From NCBI GenBank assembly GCA_946122785.1, contig CAMGYJ010000005.1:86360547-86424546 (forward strand): a DNA stretch of 64,000 bases, read 5' to 3'. Positions 1-12,630 of this stretch are shown one piece after another. Numbering within the stretch: position 1 is the first letter of the stretch; each line of letters starts with the position of its first letter. The DNA comes from Linum tenue. Taxonomy: Eukaryota; Streptophyta; Magnoliopsida; Malpighiales; Linaceae. The translations under genes were made by a program, and so were the position numbers. Below the pieces are notes generated by a model. It saw only the letters and a program-made list of their open reading frames with translations, was not told where the DNA came from and made no database searches.

Positions 1-2220
1 TCATAGAACCATTGGTCTAAACTCTTCTAATCCACTAATAAAGCATGAAATGAAGTATTCCTCTTCTATAGCAATGTTGTACCACATCTTTTATGACCTT
101 AATACCTCAGAATTTCTCTTGATAGTTTACCTGATATCCTCTATGTATCAATTTTTGAATTCACCAAGCACACCCCCATATGACTATTCGTTGAATTTTC
201 GACATAGGGAAGCTACACAGTCCTCTCAAATAAGCTCTATACGACTTGCTACCTAAGCTTCGAACCAAAAATATGGTATGTGTCCAAAGTATATGACTAC
301 CAAACAAAATCTCTAACCTAGTGGCATTCCATAAATCTCAAACATTTCCTCACATTTCCAAGTCCAAAGTATATTCTGCAACTCGATTCATTTGAGCCCG
401 ACCTCACGGCAATGGAAAATCCATCTATGAACCAACTTCTTTTTGCATCGGTTTTGGCAAGAATCCTCGGTCATCTTTTCTACCCACTAGTGTTCCCTCG
501 ATGCTAACCACGATCACTGTTGGGCGAGGTTGACATAATTCGACAAATGTCATTATTTTTGCCAAATGAGCCTCATAGCGGCCTTCCATACCAAGTCAAG
601 CACTAAAATTGTCCCCTTCCAAGTTCGGTCCATTTCCATGAGCTTGCTTCTCACTAACTCCAGTCTTCCTTCCTTCCATTTCAATCAATCAATCAATCAC
701 CTGACCAACCCATCTCTTTTTGTTATACCATGATTCGCTCCATAGTTTCACCCAATAATTATTCCTCCATTCACTTCTCTGGATCTTAGAGGCGGCACCA
801 AAGATTGAGGTTGTAAATGACACTGGAGCGGTTAATTGGTCGCCACCTTAGGAGAGAGATGATGACATAAGAAACAGATAGATCTTGCCCTTCCCTACAA
901 CTGTTTGGATCTGGGAATAAAGGTTCCCGATAGTCTTTTAAAGAACTTGTAGCGTTGGCAAGCTCGCTAGGTAAAGGAAAGGGAAAGACGATAGGAAAAT
1001 GGAAGACAAAGACGTCCAGCGAGCCAAGTGAGAGAGGGGTTAGAGGAAGAAGAGTGGAGGGAGGAAATGGTGTTTCCTGATCACTCCCGTGAGGGTTTTA
1101 GAAGTTTGTTTTTTTTTTATAACGAAGAATCTTTACTCATAGTTGCCACATTGGTGATCCCACGAGTAGGCTAAACTCCGGCCTCCCACCTCACAAGCGA
1201 TTGCAGCCGACGGGAAATTGGAGGGAGGGTGTGGGTGCATCAGGCATGAGGGTCATGTCCATCCTAGAGGATAAGGATGCACCTCGCGTCCAGGAAAGTG
1301 CTACTAGAGAACGCATGTTGCTGCCATGGATAGAACCTATATTGTTATTTTTATTTTTTTTAAAAATTATATCTTTAATGAAATATGATGTGGATACCAA
1401 TACGGATGCTGAGGCGGAATTAAGTTAGTAATACTTTTAATGGTAACAAAATATGGCTAAAATTTTGTAATACTATTAAAGATTTGACTAATATTTTATA
1501 TTTTCAAAAGTTTGACTAATATTTTAAAATGCAATAAAATAACCCAAAATTTACTATGTAATTACGGTTAACCAAGTAAATGATTATGATTATAACCCAA
1601 CCGACTAACAACCTAACCATACGTATAATTTAGTCGTTCTTCTCCTTTCGTTTTCCCCAATCTTCCAATTTCTCTTATAGTTCTTTAATTCCCTTCTTAT
1701 CGAATATTTCCCTTTCTCTTCTAGTTCTTTAATTCCCTTCTATTAATTGTCGGAGTCCTCCTCCTACTGTTACAAAATATTTATGTTTTTAGATACATGG
1801 AATTATTTTCAACAATGAATATCAACTTGTGAGAAATGGCCTAATGAAAGTGTAGCAAAATTGCAAAGGCATTCAACGCTATAAAACTATCACCGAACTG
1901 CATTATATTAACATATAATTTCAAAGTCTCCTACTAAATCCATCATCTTTTTATTGTTACTGCAAGAACGCATGTTATAGTAAGTAACCGCTACATCCTT
2001 CGTCCAATCCAAAGTAGCAAGAGCACAATATAGTAAACATTACATGCTTAGTACAAAAGAACGACAACCACCTCTATCAACATATACTCTTCCGACAAGG
2101 ATCATGAAACTAGACAGACTGCCTGAGAGGAAGCAAGACCAGAAGGGCGGTGAAAAAGTATGAGATATCAACATCCAATAATGACCTTCTCTAATTGGAT
2201 GCATAATCAGGGTGAGAGAT
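1..2220. other. Unassigned flank, no convincing gene
   Basis: I recognise no protein family in this stretch. Open frames are short and lack domain motifs. On the minus strand around 560-760 the reading resembles the low-complexity tail of a LINE ORF1 (W-rich, then a K/E/G-rich stretch), but this is too weak to call. About 1430-2030 is AT-rich. The part nearest 2220 is presumably the 3' UTR and downstream region of the minus-strand PLAC8 gene. Confidence 0.5.
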
Positions 2221-3592
2221 TCAAGGCTGACGGGCCATGGTCTGATCAGCGGGAGGGAGCATAACCAACATCGACTGAGATTGAAAGCCAGGATGTGGCA
2301 CCCTGCGCCTAATCTCCCGGCCTTCCTGACAAAGGGCGCATGGGTGACAGAAAACATGAGTAGCAAAATCACATGCAGTCTCACATTGTTCGAGCTGGAA
2401 CTCGTCTTCAATGCAGCTTCCACAACCTCCACATGACCTGTTCACTGCCTCGCAACTTCCCTGTTCATCCAAACCCCAACATCAACAACACACTTTCCTT
2501 TAAGAAAAATATAAAAAATGGTAGAGAAAAGACAAAAGCCTAAACTAAATGGGAAAAGAGACATTAACTTGCCTCGAGGTTAAACCTGCGACGCATTGCA
2601 GTGCGGGTGGGATATGAAAACCATGGAGCAAGGCAGTTCCAGCCAAACACAGAATTACCAATCAAGTAGAGGCCAATGTAAGGCAAACAATGGTTTGCAA
2701 ATGTTCCTGGAGCTGATCCTAGTCTCTCAGCATTGCTTCCATACAACACACAAGGGGCTACACTTCCAAGAAGACCTGCAACTCAAACCATCACACTATT
2801 ACGACTTCACAGAACAACATACTACATCGAGTCTCTGTCAAACTATCTTTAATGTTGCAACAGGTTGAATTGGGCTATATGAATCAAAGGCACGACATAC
2901 ATTTTTCTGATCATCATGAATCTTGGAGCCCTAAGTAAAAGGAAAGTGATGAAGGGATATCATGACAAAGGTACACTCCTTAAAAGTAAGAAAACCATAA
3001 AGGTAAATATTTAAAAAATCGTCAATTTTTTATTTTCGTGAACTGACCAGAGATTCCCTATTTATTCCTGCAAATTGAATAGATGCCCTGTCAATGTCTT
3101 TTTTGACGGTTCAATTGGTAAGGAAACGGAATCCCAACAAATCTCAGAAATCAATGTTCCACAAAACTTGTAGGGGGAATGCAAAGAAGCAAATCTTCCA
3201 AAATTAAGCAAGGAAAAAAGACGGAAACCGAAAGACTTACACACTTCAAGATCGCTGCTACAGAATTCGTCGTTCCGGCCGAACCAAGCACAGATCCCTG
3301 AATCCCATTGTGCCCTGCCCATAGGCTCCCCCACAACGCTTCCGTGACCCAACGGCAACCCATTAGCCATCCACCCATTCTCCGCGGTGGAACCTCCCTG
3401 ATCCACCACTGTCCATTTCGCCGTTGGAGAAACTGAAGCGGTAGGCTTGGTGTCGGTGGTCGCCAATACTTTAGTGTTTTTCTTAACGGATACTTGTTCT
3501 TCATTGGTATTCATCTTGTTCAAGAGAGGGCTCGATTCCTCATGATCTTCATTAGAGCAGCCGAGGGTATTGGCGGTGTTGTTGTGAGCCAT
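2221..3592 (-). CDS. PLAC8 / Cys-rich family protein, three exons
   Basis: A spliced gene of about 264 residues. Exon 1 is 3241-3592 (ATG at 3592-3590), exon 2 is 2573-2775, exon 3 is 2221-2460 with a TGA stop. Exon lengths 352, 203 and 240 keep frame (phase 1, then phase 0). The first 80 or so residues are Ser/Thr/Lys-rich and low in complexity. The conserved core then begins with GLPLGHGSVVGEPMGR, followed by NDEFCSSDLEVC, LLGSVAPCVLYGSNAERLGS, GWNCLAPWFSYP, RSCGGCGSC, and the closing HVFCHPCALCQEGREIRRR with LPHPGF-like VPHPGF. These are hallmarks of the plant PLAC8 (cell-number-regulator/PCR-like) family, which are small Cys-rich, usually membrane-associated proteins linked to organ size or metal transport in some members. 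The exact function of this one cannot be read from sequence. Intron 1 is GT-AG (donor at 3240); intron 2 has a GC donor. An in-frame upstream ATG at 3718 exists, but the core and the AACATA-ATG context favour 3592. No frame breaks, so probably functional. Confidence 0.9.
2461..2572 (-). other. GC-AG intron 2 of the PLAC8 gene
   Basis: Read on the minus strand, exon 2 ends CTCGAG and the intron starts GCAAGT at 2572. It ends GAACAG at 2461, and exon 3 starts GGAAGT. Apart from the C at position +2 the donor (AG|GCAAGT) is a perfect match to the U1 consensus, which is the usual form of GC-AG introns. Using a nearby GT instead would shift the frame of the conserved Cys-rich core. Confidence 0.85.
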
Positions 3593-4129
3593 TATGTTGA
3601 TCGTAGAAAGAGATTTGGGAATGAGAACAGGTGCTGGGAGAGGAAGAAAGTGGACAAAGCGATTTGGATTTGCGCGAATGGAGATGGAAGATGGATGGAG
3701 GGCAGTTGGACTCTGCAAAATCGCCGTAGAATAATTGAAGAGAACAAATACGGAAGAAATTTACTAGAGAATGAAAAATTGAAAAAAGCAAATAGGAGGT
3801 GAATAGTCGATCCGCGTGTTGGGGTGCAACGTTCAAACTTGGGGAACAAATCGAAAAATCTTAATTTTACAAGAAAATTAAAATTTTCCCTCTAATTTAA
3901 TTTAATGGGTATATTTCTTTTGCTTTAAGTCCTAACTAAATTTTTTGGGATACAAGTCTCTCCTTTTCTTTGAACACGATCATTTTTGTGCTCTTCAGTA
4001 TGATGGTGACCGTCGCTGACTAAATTTTTTAGGATACGAAGTCCCATCAGGCGTCGTCGATGGTGGTAGCTCTTGTTTTCCAATTGGAGTTTTTGGAGCC
4101 AGAATTCTTTAGTGGCTCGCTTCGCATCC
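3593..4129. promoter_or_regulatory. 5' UTR and promoter region of the PLAC8 gene (minus)
   Basis: This stretch is immediately upstream of the PLAC8 start codon. On the minus strand 3593-3780 is pyrimidine-rich (TTC/CTC runs), typical of a plant 5' leader. A TTTTGCAG at about 3718-3725 could be a leader-intron acceptor. 3850-3920 is AT-rich. No further gene is visible before the LINE relic begins near 4130. Confidence 0.45.
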
Positions 4130-5004
4130 TGAAGTTTGTGATTGAGGAAGGTACGAAACGATGGGAGCACAACCATTTCGGACAATTCCTATCTTCTCCA
4201 ACGTCATTATCTACGCTTTGCTACTAGGCAAACTAGATCCGGGGATGAGAAGAGGAAGTATGTGTCTTCATTTGGGGGAATAGCTTGTTTTCATCAAGTT
4301 TCATCTGCCTCAGTTTGCCAATGGGCATTTGAGAGCAGTCTTTAACGTCATCGAGGTAATATAATGTTTTTTAGAAAGTGGATTATGACTATCCAACCTC
4401 TTGCAATTGGCAATTCCTTAATTCCATTTTGGGTGAATTTGTCTAATATGTCTGCAGAATTCAAGTCTAAGGAGGTTTTAGGAAAAATAGCAAGTTCTCT
4501 AGGGAAACCTTTGTGTATGGACCTACCAACTAAAACAGGGACTAAGTTAGGGAAGCAAAGATATGTGTGGAAATTTCTGCCACCAAGTAGTTGACCAAAT
4601 TGATGTTGGATATTGAATACTATCACTGTAGGGTGTTCAGAGTGCATGGGGTTTGGCTATGATTGTTTAAACCCTGAGAGTAATCAGAAAAGGTCATGGA
4701 GGATCCAGAAGCAAGTAGTGGGAAATATGGCGGGCATATAGGCTGATGGTGAATCTAGCAAGGAGATAATGGTTTAGGATAGTGAGAAGTAAGTTTTGGT
4801 TGAATCTTAGTCTGGAGGTACTGGCTCTAATAAGGAGGCAAGTGTTGAGAATAAAGAGAAGGAGGTAATGGTTGAGGAGTAGGCAGAAGTTGATGGATCC
4901 CTCAGGGAGGTTATAACACAGGTTACTCTTGCTTCCTCAAGTAACAAGGTTATGGTCATTGATGAGGGATTTACCTTTGTGGAGAACAACAAACAAAAGC
5001 TTAA
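4130..5004 (+). pseudogene. LINE ORF1 relic (DUF4283 / zinc-knuckle type)
   Basis: The clearest part is 4364-4594, reading RKW..., then IPFWVNLSNMSAEFKSKEVL and IASSLGKPLCMD. This is the signature of the DUF4283 RNA-binding-like region of plant L1 ORF1 proteins, in which a W-V-x-L, then L-x-x-IAS-x-x-G-KPL pattern is typical. Upstream (4140-4345) frames with RWEHNHFG and an FSS/FKF-like pattern fit the N-terminal portion but contain stops. Downstream frames are acidic and Ser/Thr-rich, as in the variable ORF1 tail. The zinc knuckle itself is not recognisable. Confidence 0.65.
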
Positions 5005-5009
5005 GCCAG

Positions 5010-6143
5010 TGACTCGCTCCGATAATCACACTTAAATCACACCTAAGGCCCAAGTATAAACCTTAAATGGGTGCAATATAGCACAAGCATGTTTAAATAT
5101 CAACCCGAGCCGGTCCATGTACCCCTACTTCAATTGTTTGAAACATTATCTAGCGGAATGAAGTTTGCAAAAATCTCTACAATCTACGATTAAAAGTGCA
5201 TGGCTTGAAAAGTCAAAGGGTTGAAACTCTTGGTGAGAAGCTTCATTCGGGAGTTGTTTCCACCTAACTAACTACCATGAACTAGGGGATCGAATGAATT
5301 GGTGCGTGACAAGGCGATTGAGAACTGTAGGAGGAGCAACAATGATTGGAAACCACACTCTCAATCGCTAGGTCAAGGAATGCATTATAGGCTATGAAAG
5401 TAGCCCTCTTGGCCCAAGAAAAAGAGGGTTGACTTACCTTCTCCCTCAAACCAAGGTTTGGACGACTTAATCACAATTAACCTAGATGTCTAACTTGAGT
5501 TTAGAGGTTCGTCTTACATTAACCTAGTTAGGAGGCAGGGAATGCCTAAGAAAACCCAGCTCAATTTGAGCCTCTTAAGAAAATGGGGCTTCTCTCTAAG
5601 CTAGGTTAGGGTAGCACAATAGATTGCCAAGCACACAAAATGCACAATAATAATAAAAAATACCTCAAAACTTTAAATTAAACATCACCCACACACAATC
5701 ATTCAATCCACACAATCAACTACACGATAGAACTTAGGGTTCTACAACACCCAAGTGAATAGGAGACTACTCCATTCTAGAAGAAGGAAGAACACAAAGG
5801 AAAAAGGAAAAAACCATCATTGTGATGCCTCAATCCTTCCTTCTGCTTGTAGAGATCCTCCCTTGAAGATGAACTTCCCAATTCTTGAATTGGAGCAAAC
5901 CCTAGCCTCTTCTCCCTCTTGGTTCGTGATTTTCTCTCTCTAAAGTTTACAGAAGAAGAAGGTTTCTATCAGTTTGGGCTCCCCTTTCTTCTTCATGTCA
6001 GCTCTCCTTATATAAACTGATCGCACCCAGTTCATGGCCATGAACATCTGGCCTAGACCGTGAACCTAGCCAAAACGCATCGCTTTCATATGTTGAGTTC
6101 ACGGTCCATGGCTGCAGTTTACGTTCTTACGTGCGTGAACTGA
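5010..6143 (-). repeat. Element A 3' LTR (left, truncated)
   Basis: Matches 10484-11055 over its outer part: the AAATGGGTGCAATATAG region, the AGAGGGTTGACTTACCTTCTC block, and the CAAGTGAATAGGAGACTACT block. It matches 13905-14040 over its inner part (GATCGC-CCCAGTTCA...). The last 280 or so bases, containing the LTR start, are lost, and the copy runs straight into spacer DNA at about 6144. A segment at about 5137-5406 is absent from the right copy. Confidence 0.65.
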
Positions 6144-6145
6144 CT
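6004..6145 (-). promoter_or_regulatory. Element A LTR palindrome cluster and TATA box
   Basis: The plus strand carries GTTCATGGCCATGAAC, AGACCGTGAAC, GTTCACGGTCCATGG and GTGCGTGAACTG at 6025-6145. On the minus strand these lie just upstream of TTTATATAAGG (6007-6017). The right LTR keeps a related cluster at 13930-14125, including GTTCACGGTCCTGGCGACCGTGAAC-type arms. Confidence 0.6.
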
Positions 6146-7298
6146 CGGCGGCAGTAACTTCTGAATGAACAAGTGGGAAACAAAGGTCCTCACCAGGGTT
6201 TGATATGACATGCAAAGCAAGAATGAATAACTCACTCTCTTGACCAATGGGGTCGGGACCATTTAGTGAAAAAAATGTGCACAATCATCAACTCTTGGAC
6301 CTAACGTCTCTTCAGCATGGCAGCAACCTCTAAATGCTAGAATTCACGGGATGGTTGTCATCACTAGCTTGTCCAGAGGTCTTAGAATGGGTTCAAAATG
6401 ACTGACAATTGTCTTGGACATGGGGAAAATGATTTTTGGGTGGTGGCAAACACAACATGAGGTCCTACATCTTCACCTTAAAACCGAAGGTTCTATGGCT
6501 TCGACTAAGAACCTTCCCTACAAACAATGGCCACTAGCATCAGCCAAAAACCTTACTTCTCCCTTCCAAAGTATCACCCATCACGAACCACATTCAAGCA
6601 CACTTCCTCGGCCTACTTTTGCTATCACATTTCAAACATAATAGTGAAGGAGTTCAACAACAATGTGGGTGTTTCAATGGCTTGAGTGTCAAGAAACCCC
6701 TCCTAGAGCATACACTTTGATTTTTCTGGCACTCTCTACTTTATTTACCCCGCTTTATTACCTCTTTTTTATTTTTTTCTTTCTACTTCCCTTTTCTTTC
6801 TTTTTCTCTTTTCTTTTCTTTTGAGGGGGGTACTAGAGAGTAAAAAACTTGCAACATTACATTTAACAACCAATGCTCTCTTCTAACAACTTACTCCAAC
6901 ACTACTCTTTTCTCTTTCATTCCTAGCAAGAGCCGCACCAAATCCTCCTATGTATAACCTCAATGGAGCTCCTAACCAGGAGCTCCAGGACACAAGGACG
7001 ACTCACGTATAGACATGAAGAAAGGATGGGGGTCGTTCTATCAAACACCATTAAGCTTACGAGTGAAAAGCTCCTACAAGAGAACTCCCCCAAAGTCACA
7101 AGGCTCAAAGAGGTTGACTAGGGGATATAATATTTCGGGACAATCAATATTTGGGAGTGGAATAAACCTATGCCTCCATCATACTCACTAGTGACAACTA
7201 TGATGTTACTCACATGGTAAGAGGGATCTAAGCACACAAGAAGAAAATGATCGGCTCAAAACTAGCAGACTAGGGATGACAGACCTAGTGAGTAGGGT

Positions 7299-7819
7299 GT
7301 GCAGAATCCTCCATGGGGTCCGCAACTTCACCACATTTGTATGGTCGGCCTCGAACTCATCATGCTGGTGCTCGGGGCGGCTGAGTGCCTGAAACGCTGC
7401 CTGACAATGGAAGTCGACGGTGTACTGCCGCTACGTCATCATCATGTGCGTGGGGACCAACCTCATGGCCTAAGTGAAGGCGTCATATGCAGCACCTGCG
7501 GCAGACCTCCCAACATGAAATCCATGTGGGGCCGACTCCGTTTAGTCGTCGGGACCACGTGGGAGAAGGTGGAGTAGAACTCCACGCAGAGCTCTTGGTA
7601 GATGAGCTCATCCACCGTCATCAACTGGCGCCACTGGGGGTGGAAAACAACACCATACATTGCCGCTCTACACCTGAACATGTTGAACATGTCCAGATCA
7701 AGCATCTAGTGAGGCCCCACCTCACTGTTCATCTGGTAAGCGAACTTGGCCCCGAACCATTCGTGGTTCACCAAGTATCGGATGTACTCATGATCCATAT
7801 TAAGCATCATGCAAAATAG
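7299..7819 (-). pseudogene. Element A ORF2, N-terminal half (plant transposon protein-like)
   Basis: The frame at 7463-7705 reads LDMFNMFRCRAAMYGVVFHP, then ELCVEFYSTFSHVVPTTKRS and FMLGG. B encodes a very close copy (LDMFNLFKCRAAM...ELCVEFYSTFSHIVPTSKKS) at 50721-50984. The pattern resembles the 'putative plant transposon protein' domain seen in Athila/Tat-type elements. The C-terminal half is deleted at about 7260, where spacer DNA starts. Its role is unknown; it occupies the env-like position. Confidence 0.65.
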
Positions 7820-8532
7820 TCAAACATGCACCATACGTGGAAACAATTGTCAATCTCAACTCACTGGGAGGAAAAAGAATTCTCCTCACACTTGTGTTCC
7901 CATTATGGTTCCATGACATTTGAAACAATTAAACTCAAGCACACTGAGGCATGGTTGTCGGTGTTTCATGGTTTATCCAAACAAAAATTCAACCCAAACC
8001 ATGACACGGTGTCTACCATTCACCACTCAAACATAAAAGTTCCACATTCATTCATAATTTTTGCACTTGGTGGGCAAATTTCACATTTAAAAGCAATTTT
8101 ACCTAAATTACGCCCACCAAGGCTCCATTAAGCTCATACAAATCACATTCAACATTCATGAACCACTAATCAACTAATCCCTTGCCCTATTTCTATGCTC
8201 AACAATCAATTCACTAGATTCACCTCACTTCACTCCCTAATCCGATTCTCCACAATTAACAAAGGTAAGCTAAAAAAACTAACCTAGAGACTCAAGAATG
8301 ATCACAGGGGAAGTGAGGTTAGGGGGAGGGAGTCAAAAAATTGCACAAAAAAATGCCAGAGAGGGGTCATCGGAGTCTCGCCGGAGGCTCTACGGAAATC
8401 GCCTCACCAGAAAAATCAGCTCCAAATCTTCCCAATATCTCAGCGAATGCGCCCTTGACGAGGGAATATTAGGTCTGTGGTTGGTGTTTTATTTGGATAG
8501 CCAGAAGTTGACGAAAATATGGTGTTCATGAC

Positions 8533-8700
8533 CCTTTTATAAGCAGACCCCGAGGTTCATGGATGCGTTGAACACCGTGAACATAGCTTGCGGACCACGA
8601 ACTAGGGTGAAACGGCGAGTTTCACAACACGTGGAAGTACCCTGGTTCACAGACGCATTAAGCTCAGACCGCGAACTGCGAGTTCAGACCGTGAACTGAA
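8533..8700 (-). promoter_or_regulatory. Element A internal promoter-like module upstream of ORF2
   Basis: On the minus strand a run of CACGG-containing inverted repeats (TTCACGGTCTGAAC, GTTCGCGGTCTGAGC, GTTCACGGTGTTCAAC) spans 8560-8700. It is followed by a TATA box TTATAAAAGG at 8533-8543. ORF2 follows downstream on the same strand. Confidence 0.6.
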
Positions 8701-8880
8701 GGGAAAACAAGGAATTTCAAGAAAATTTTGATTCGACCTACTCCACCGTGCCTACTATCGATCACAACCCATCTCAAAACACACAATCACAAAGACCTGG
8801 CATCAGGATACCACTTTGACCACTTAAAGTCTTCTCTCAACCACAAAAAGAGAAAATAAGGAACAGAAAAACAAACCTAC

Positions 8881-8898
8881 GTTGGGTTGCCTCCCAAC
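8881..8898 (-). other. Conserved stem-loop after gag-pol, element A
   Basis: GTTGGGTTGCCTCCCAAC on the plus strand is a 6-bp stem with a 6-nt loop. The same structure stands at the equivalent place in B (49439-49456), C (43869-43885) and D (21989-22006). It is usually next to AAGCGCTT. Confidence 0.7.
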
Positions 8899-8939
8899 AA
8901 GCACTAAGTTAACATCACTAGCTTGACGTTGCAGATCTA

Positions 8940-9194
8940 TCATGATTGAGAACATGAAGCCACCGAGAGTGGATCGGTGAAAATCTCGGGGCGAGGCTTG
9001 TCGCCTCCCAACTTAAACTCCATGAGGTGGCCTTCTAGGCCAATAACTTTCGCTTTGCCCTCTTCCTTTTTCTGGGCAATAATGCGGTTCATCCTTTCCC
9101 TCCATGCTCTATTCCTTCTTTCTTTGGATTTGATACCCTCCTTGGCTTCCTGCTTCACATCACCACAAGGAATAACCGTAATAGTGGGGTTCAC
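8940..9194 (-). pseudogene. Element A fragment of polyprotein/3' ORF tail
   Basis: A basic, charged peptide ends in KPRPEIFTDPLSVASC. B has the same ending (KPRPESVVDPLSVASC) at 49088-49396. In A it follows the gag relic almost directly, which shows that the protease-RT-integrase region has been removed. Right after the stop comes the GTTGGG...CCCAAC stem-loop at 8881-8898. Confidence 0.6.
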
Positions 9195-10347
9195 TTTGAA
9201 AGGCTATCCTCCGCTTCCAATATTTCCTTATGCATCCTCGTAGAAAAAGGTAGGGGTGGCGTGTACTCAGACACTGGAGGTGGCATTGGCGATGCCTTCC
9301 TCGCCACTCCTCTCTTTTCTCTCGAGGTTTCTTCTTCTCCACCCTTGAGTAGAGGTCTTCCTTCTCAGTCACTTCTTTGGTCGTGACCTCCGTAGTCACC
9401 TTCCCACTTCTCAATTGAATCGCATTCAATCTGACATTTTGGTCTTTGCTACTGTTTGGGAAGGTAGAGCTCTCGTTGGTCTCTTGGTGAGGATCCCGAC
9501 AAGATTGCCGATTTTCACTTCCAAGTTCAGACTTGCTTGATGACTTTGGAGTCTCGCCTCAACCGAGGTAAACTTGGAGGTTGCATATCCATGAATTGCT
9601 CAATCTTCTTGAACTTTTGAGAGCTTGTACTCGCGTAGGTGGTCACTAGATCTTCAAGTTTAGAAAACTTGTTGGTTTTTCGTTGCTATTGTTGGAACCC
9701 TTGTGCTTGGTATGGTTGTTGGAAGTTCGAGTTTTGGACTGAGGCCTTTGTTGGATGTAAGTCGGACAGATTGACAGTTTCCTGTCGGACCTTGGAAACC
9801 GGGAGGTCTTTGATTGGTAGGGGAAGACCAAGCGAAGTTTGGATGATCGCGCCACCCGGGGTTGTAGGTGTTTCTATAAGAGTTGTTCCCTCTAGCATTG
9901 GCAATGAAACTCACTTGCTCCTCGGGGGTACTTGTCTCCTTCATCGCTTGGCAATCCGCAAATTCATGACCAGTGCTAGAGCACCAATCACAAGACATCA
10001 CTGTTCTCTTCCCTTGCTTATTGTCCTCAAGTGGGGAGATTAGATATCTGCCGCTCATGGGGCCATGTAATAGCCCATAGTTCTCAGTTCTTCCTCGACT
10101 CTTGCTTCCTCAATTGGTTATGAAGCGGATTAGCACCTCGATGTTGATTCCCTGCCATCTCAACTTCAACTTGTACTTCAATTCCTCCAAATTCGGGACC
10201 GACTTGATGACCCCTCTCTTCGATTCTCCTTCTTTCTTCCACTAACTCTCTCTCACGAGCCAAGAGTCGGAGAGTGCGGTTGAGATCCTCGTCGAGTGGC
10301 GCTAAATGTGTCGGATCGCTCTGGGTCATGCACCTCCCTGCACACAC
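9160..10347 (-). pseudogene. Element A gag relic
   Basis: Begins MCAGRCMTQSDP at 10347, then PLDEDLNRTLRLLARERELVEERRR. This N-terminus is shared with B's gag (36159). The zinc knuckle CDWCSSTGHEFADC (C-x2-C-x4-H-x4-C, all four ligands kept) is at about 9960-10005. It is followed by the ANARGNN...YNPGWRDHPNF...W region, and the NAIQLRSGK motif at about 9427, which marks the end of Athila-type Gag. The retrotransposon-gag core between start and knuckle is deleted, so no functional Gag is made. Confidence 0.75.
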
Positions 10348-10454
10348 TTAAAAGAACCACAACACGTCTAGCACAAGCAATACTTCACACAAACAAAACT
10401 CAAAGTAAAATCTAGATTAACACCAAACAATCTTTTCAAGATAACAAACCGAGT

Positions 10455-10472
10455 TCCCCGGCAACGGCGCCA
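10455..10472 (-). other. Element A primer-binding site (tRNA-Asp)
   Basis: The plus strand reads TCCCCGGCAACGGCGCCA, identical to the 3' end of plant tRNA-Asp including CCA. The minus strand is therefore the complementary primer site TGGCGCCGTTGCCGGGGA. A 6-base AGTTTT spacer separates it from the LTR end GAGTCA, as in D. Confidence 0.9.
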
Positions 10473-12630
10473 AAAACTTGACTCTCTCCGAATATCACAC
10501 TTAAATCCCACCTAAGGCCCAAGTATAAATCTTAAATGGGTGCAATATAGGGCAAGTATGTTTAAATATCAACCCGGGCCGATTCATGTACCCCTACTTG
10601 GCCCAAGCAAAAGAGGGTTGACTTACCTTCTCCCTCACACCCAGGTTTGGATGGCATAATTACAATTAACCTATATGTATAACTTGAGTTTAGAGGTTTG
10701 TCTTACATTAAACTAGTTAGGAGTCATGGAATTCCTAAGAAAACCCCGCTCACTTTGAGCCTCTTAAGAAAAGGGGATTTCTCTCTAAACTAGGTTAGGG
10801 TAGCACAATAGATTGCCAAGCACACAAAATGCACAATCATCAAGAACAATACCTCAAAACTTTAAATTAAACATCAAATACACACAATCATTGAATCCAC
10901 ACAATCAACTACATGGTAGAACTTAGGGTTCTACAACACCCAAGTGAATAGGAGACTACTCCATTCTAGAAAAAGGAAGAACACAAAGGAAAAAGGATAA
11001 AACCATCATTCTGATGCCTCAATCCTTCCTTGTGCTTGTAGATATCCTCCCTTGAAGAGGAACTTCTCAAACCCAAGGGCACAAAGTGGCGAATCTCAAT
11101 GGCTATTTGTAATTAACACATGAACCGTTGCAAGTGATACCAACATCCACCACAAACGATATTCGAGACCACAAAAATAAGCAAACAAAAAGTTTTCACC
11201 TTTTTCCTAAATCAATGCAAGTCTCAACAAGATCACTCATCAACCACAACTAACCATGCATAATATTCAAGTCCAAGGAATGAACGAATGGGAAACAAAG
11301 GTCCTCACCAGGGTATGATATGACATGCAAAGCAAGACTTAATAACTCACTCTCTTGACTAGTGGGGTCGGGACCATTTGGTGCAAAAAATGTGCACAAT
11401 CATCAACCCTTGGACCTAATGTCTCGTTCCGTGGCAGCAACCTCTAAATGCTAGAGTTCACGGGATGGTTGTCATCACTAGCTTGTCCGGAGGTCTTAGA
11501 CACGGGTTCAAATGACTAACAATTGTCTTGGACATGGGGAAAAGGATTTTTGGGTGGTGGAAAACAAAACCTGAGGTCGTACATCTTCACCTTAAAACCG
11601 ATGGTTCTATGGCTACGACTAAGAGCCTTCCCTACAAACAATGGCCACTATCATCAGCCAAAAACCTTACTTCTCCCTTCCAAAGTATCACCCATCACAA
11701 ACCACATACAAGCACACTTCCTCGACCTACTCTTGCTATCACATTTCAAACATAGTAGTGAAGGAGTTCAACAACAATGTGGGTGTTTCAATGGCTTGAG
11801 TGTCAATAAACCCTTCCTAGAGCATACACTTTGATTTTTGTGGCACTCTTTACTTTATTTACCCCTCTTTATTACCTCTTTTTTATTCTTTTTCTTTCTA
11901 CTTCCCTTTTCTTTCTTTTTCTCTTTTTTTTTTTTTGAGGGGGGTATTAGAGAGTAAAAAACTTGCAACATTACATTTAACAACCAATGCTCTCTTCTAA
12001 GAACTTACTCCAACACACTCTTTTCTCTTTCATTCCTAGCAAGAACCGCACCAAGTCCTCCTATGTAGAACCTCAATCGAGCTCATAAACACGAGCTCCG
12101 GGACACAAGAACGACTCACGTATAGACACGAAGAAAGGATGGGGGTCGTTCTATCAAACACCATTAAGCTTACGAGCGAAAAGCTCCTACAAGAGAACGA
12201 CCCCCAAAGTCACAAAGCTCAAAGAGGTTGACTAGGGGATAGAATATTTTGGGACAATCAATATTTGGGCATGGACTAAACCTATGCCTTCATCATACTC
12301 ACTAGTGACAACTTTGATGTGCTCACATGGTTAAAGGGATCTAAGCACACAAGAAGAAAATGATCGGCTCAAAACTCACATGGCTACCTAGTCACCCAGT
12401 CATCCATTCCAATTTCACAAAACACAATGCATGGCAATTGTAATCAACAAGTAATCGAGTCAAGACATCCATTCATTTTTGCACACATGAGAAATAAACT
12501 TTTGCACTATCCTAATGCACCTTTCAGTCATCATCATAGGACACACTCGATCACATGCACTAATTCAAGGTCAATGCCAATAAACACGAGATTCTCCTAC
12601 AAACCGACAACTTTGATCATTCAAACATTG

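Noticed and set aside
560..760. LINE ORF1 tail on the minus strand
   Set aside because: Only a low-complexity charged stretch; no domain motif strong enough to list.
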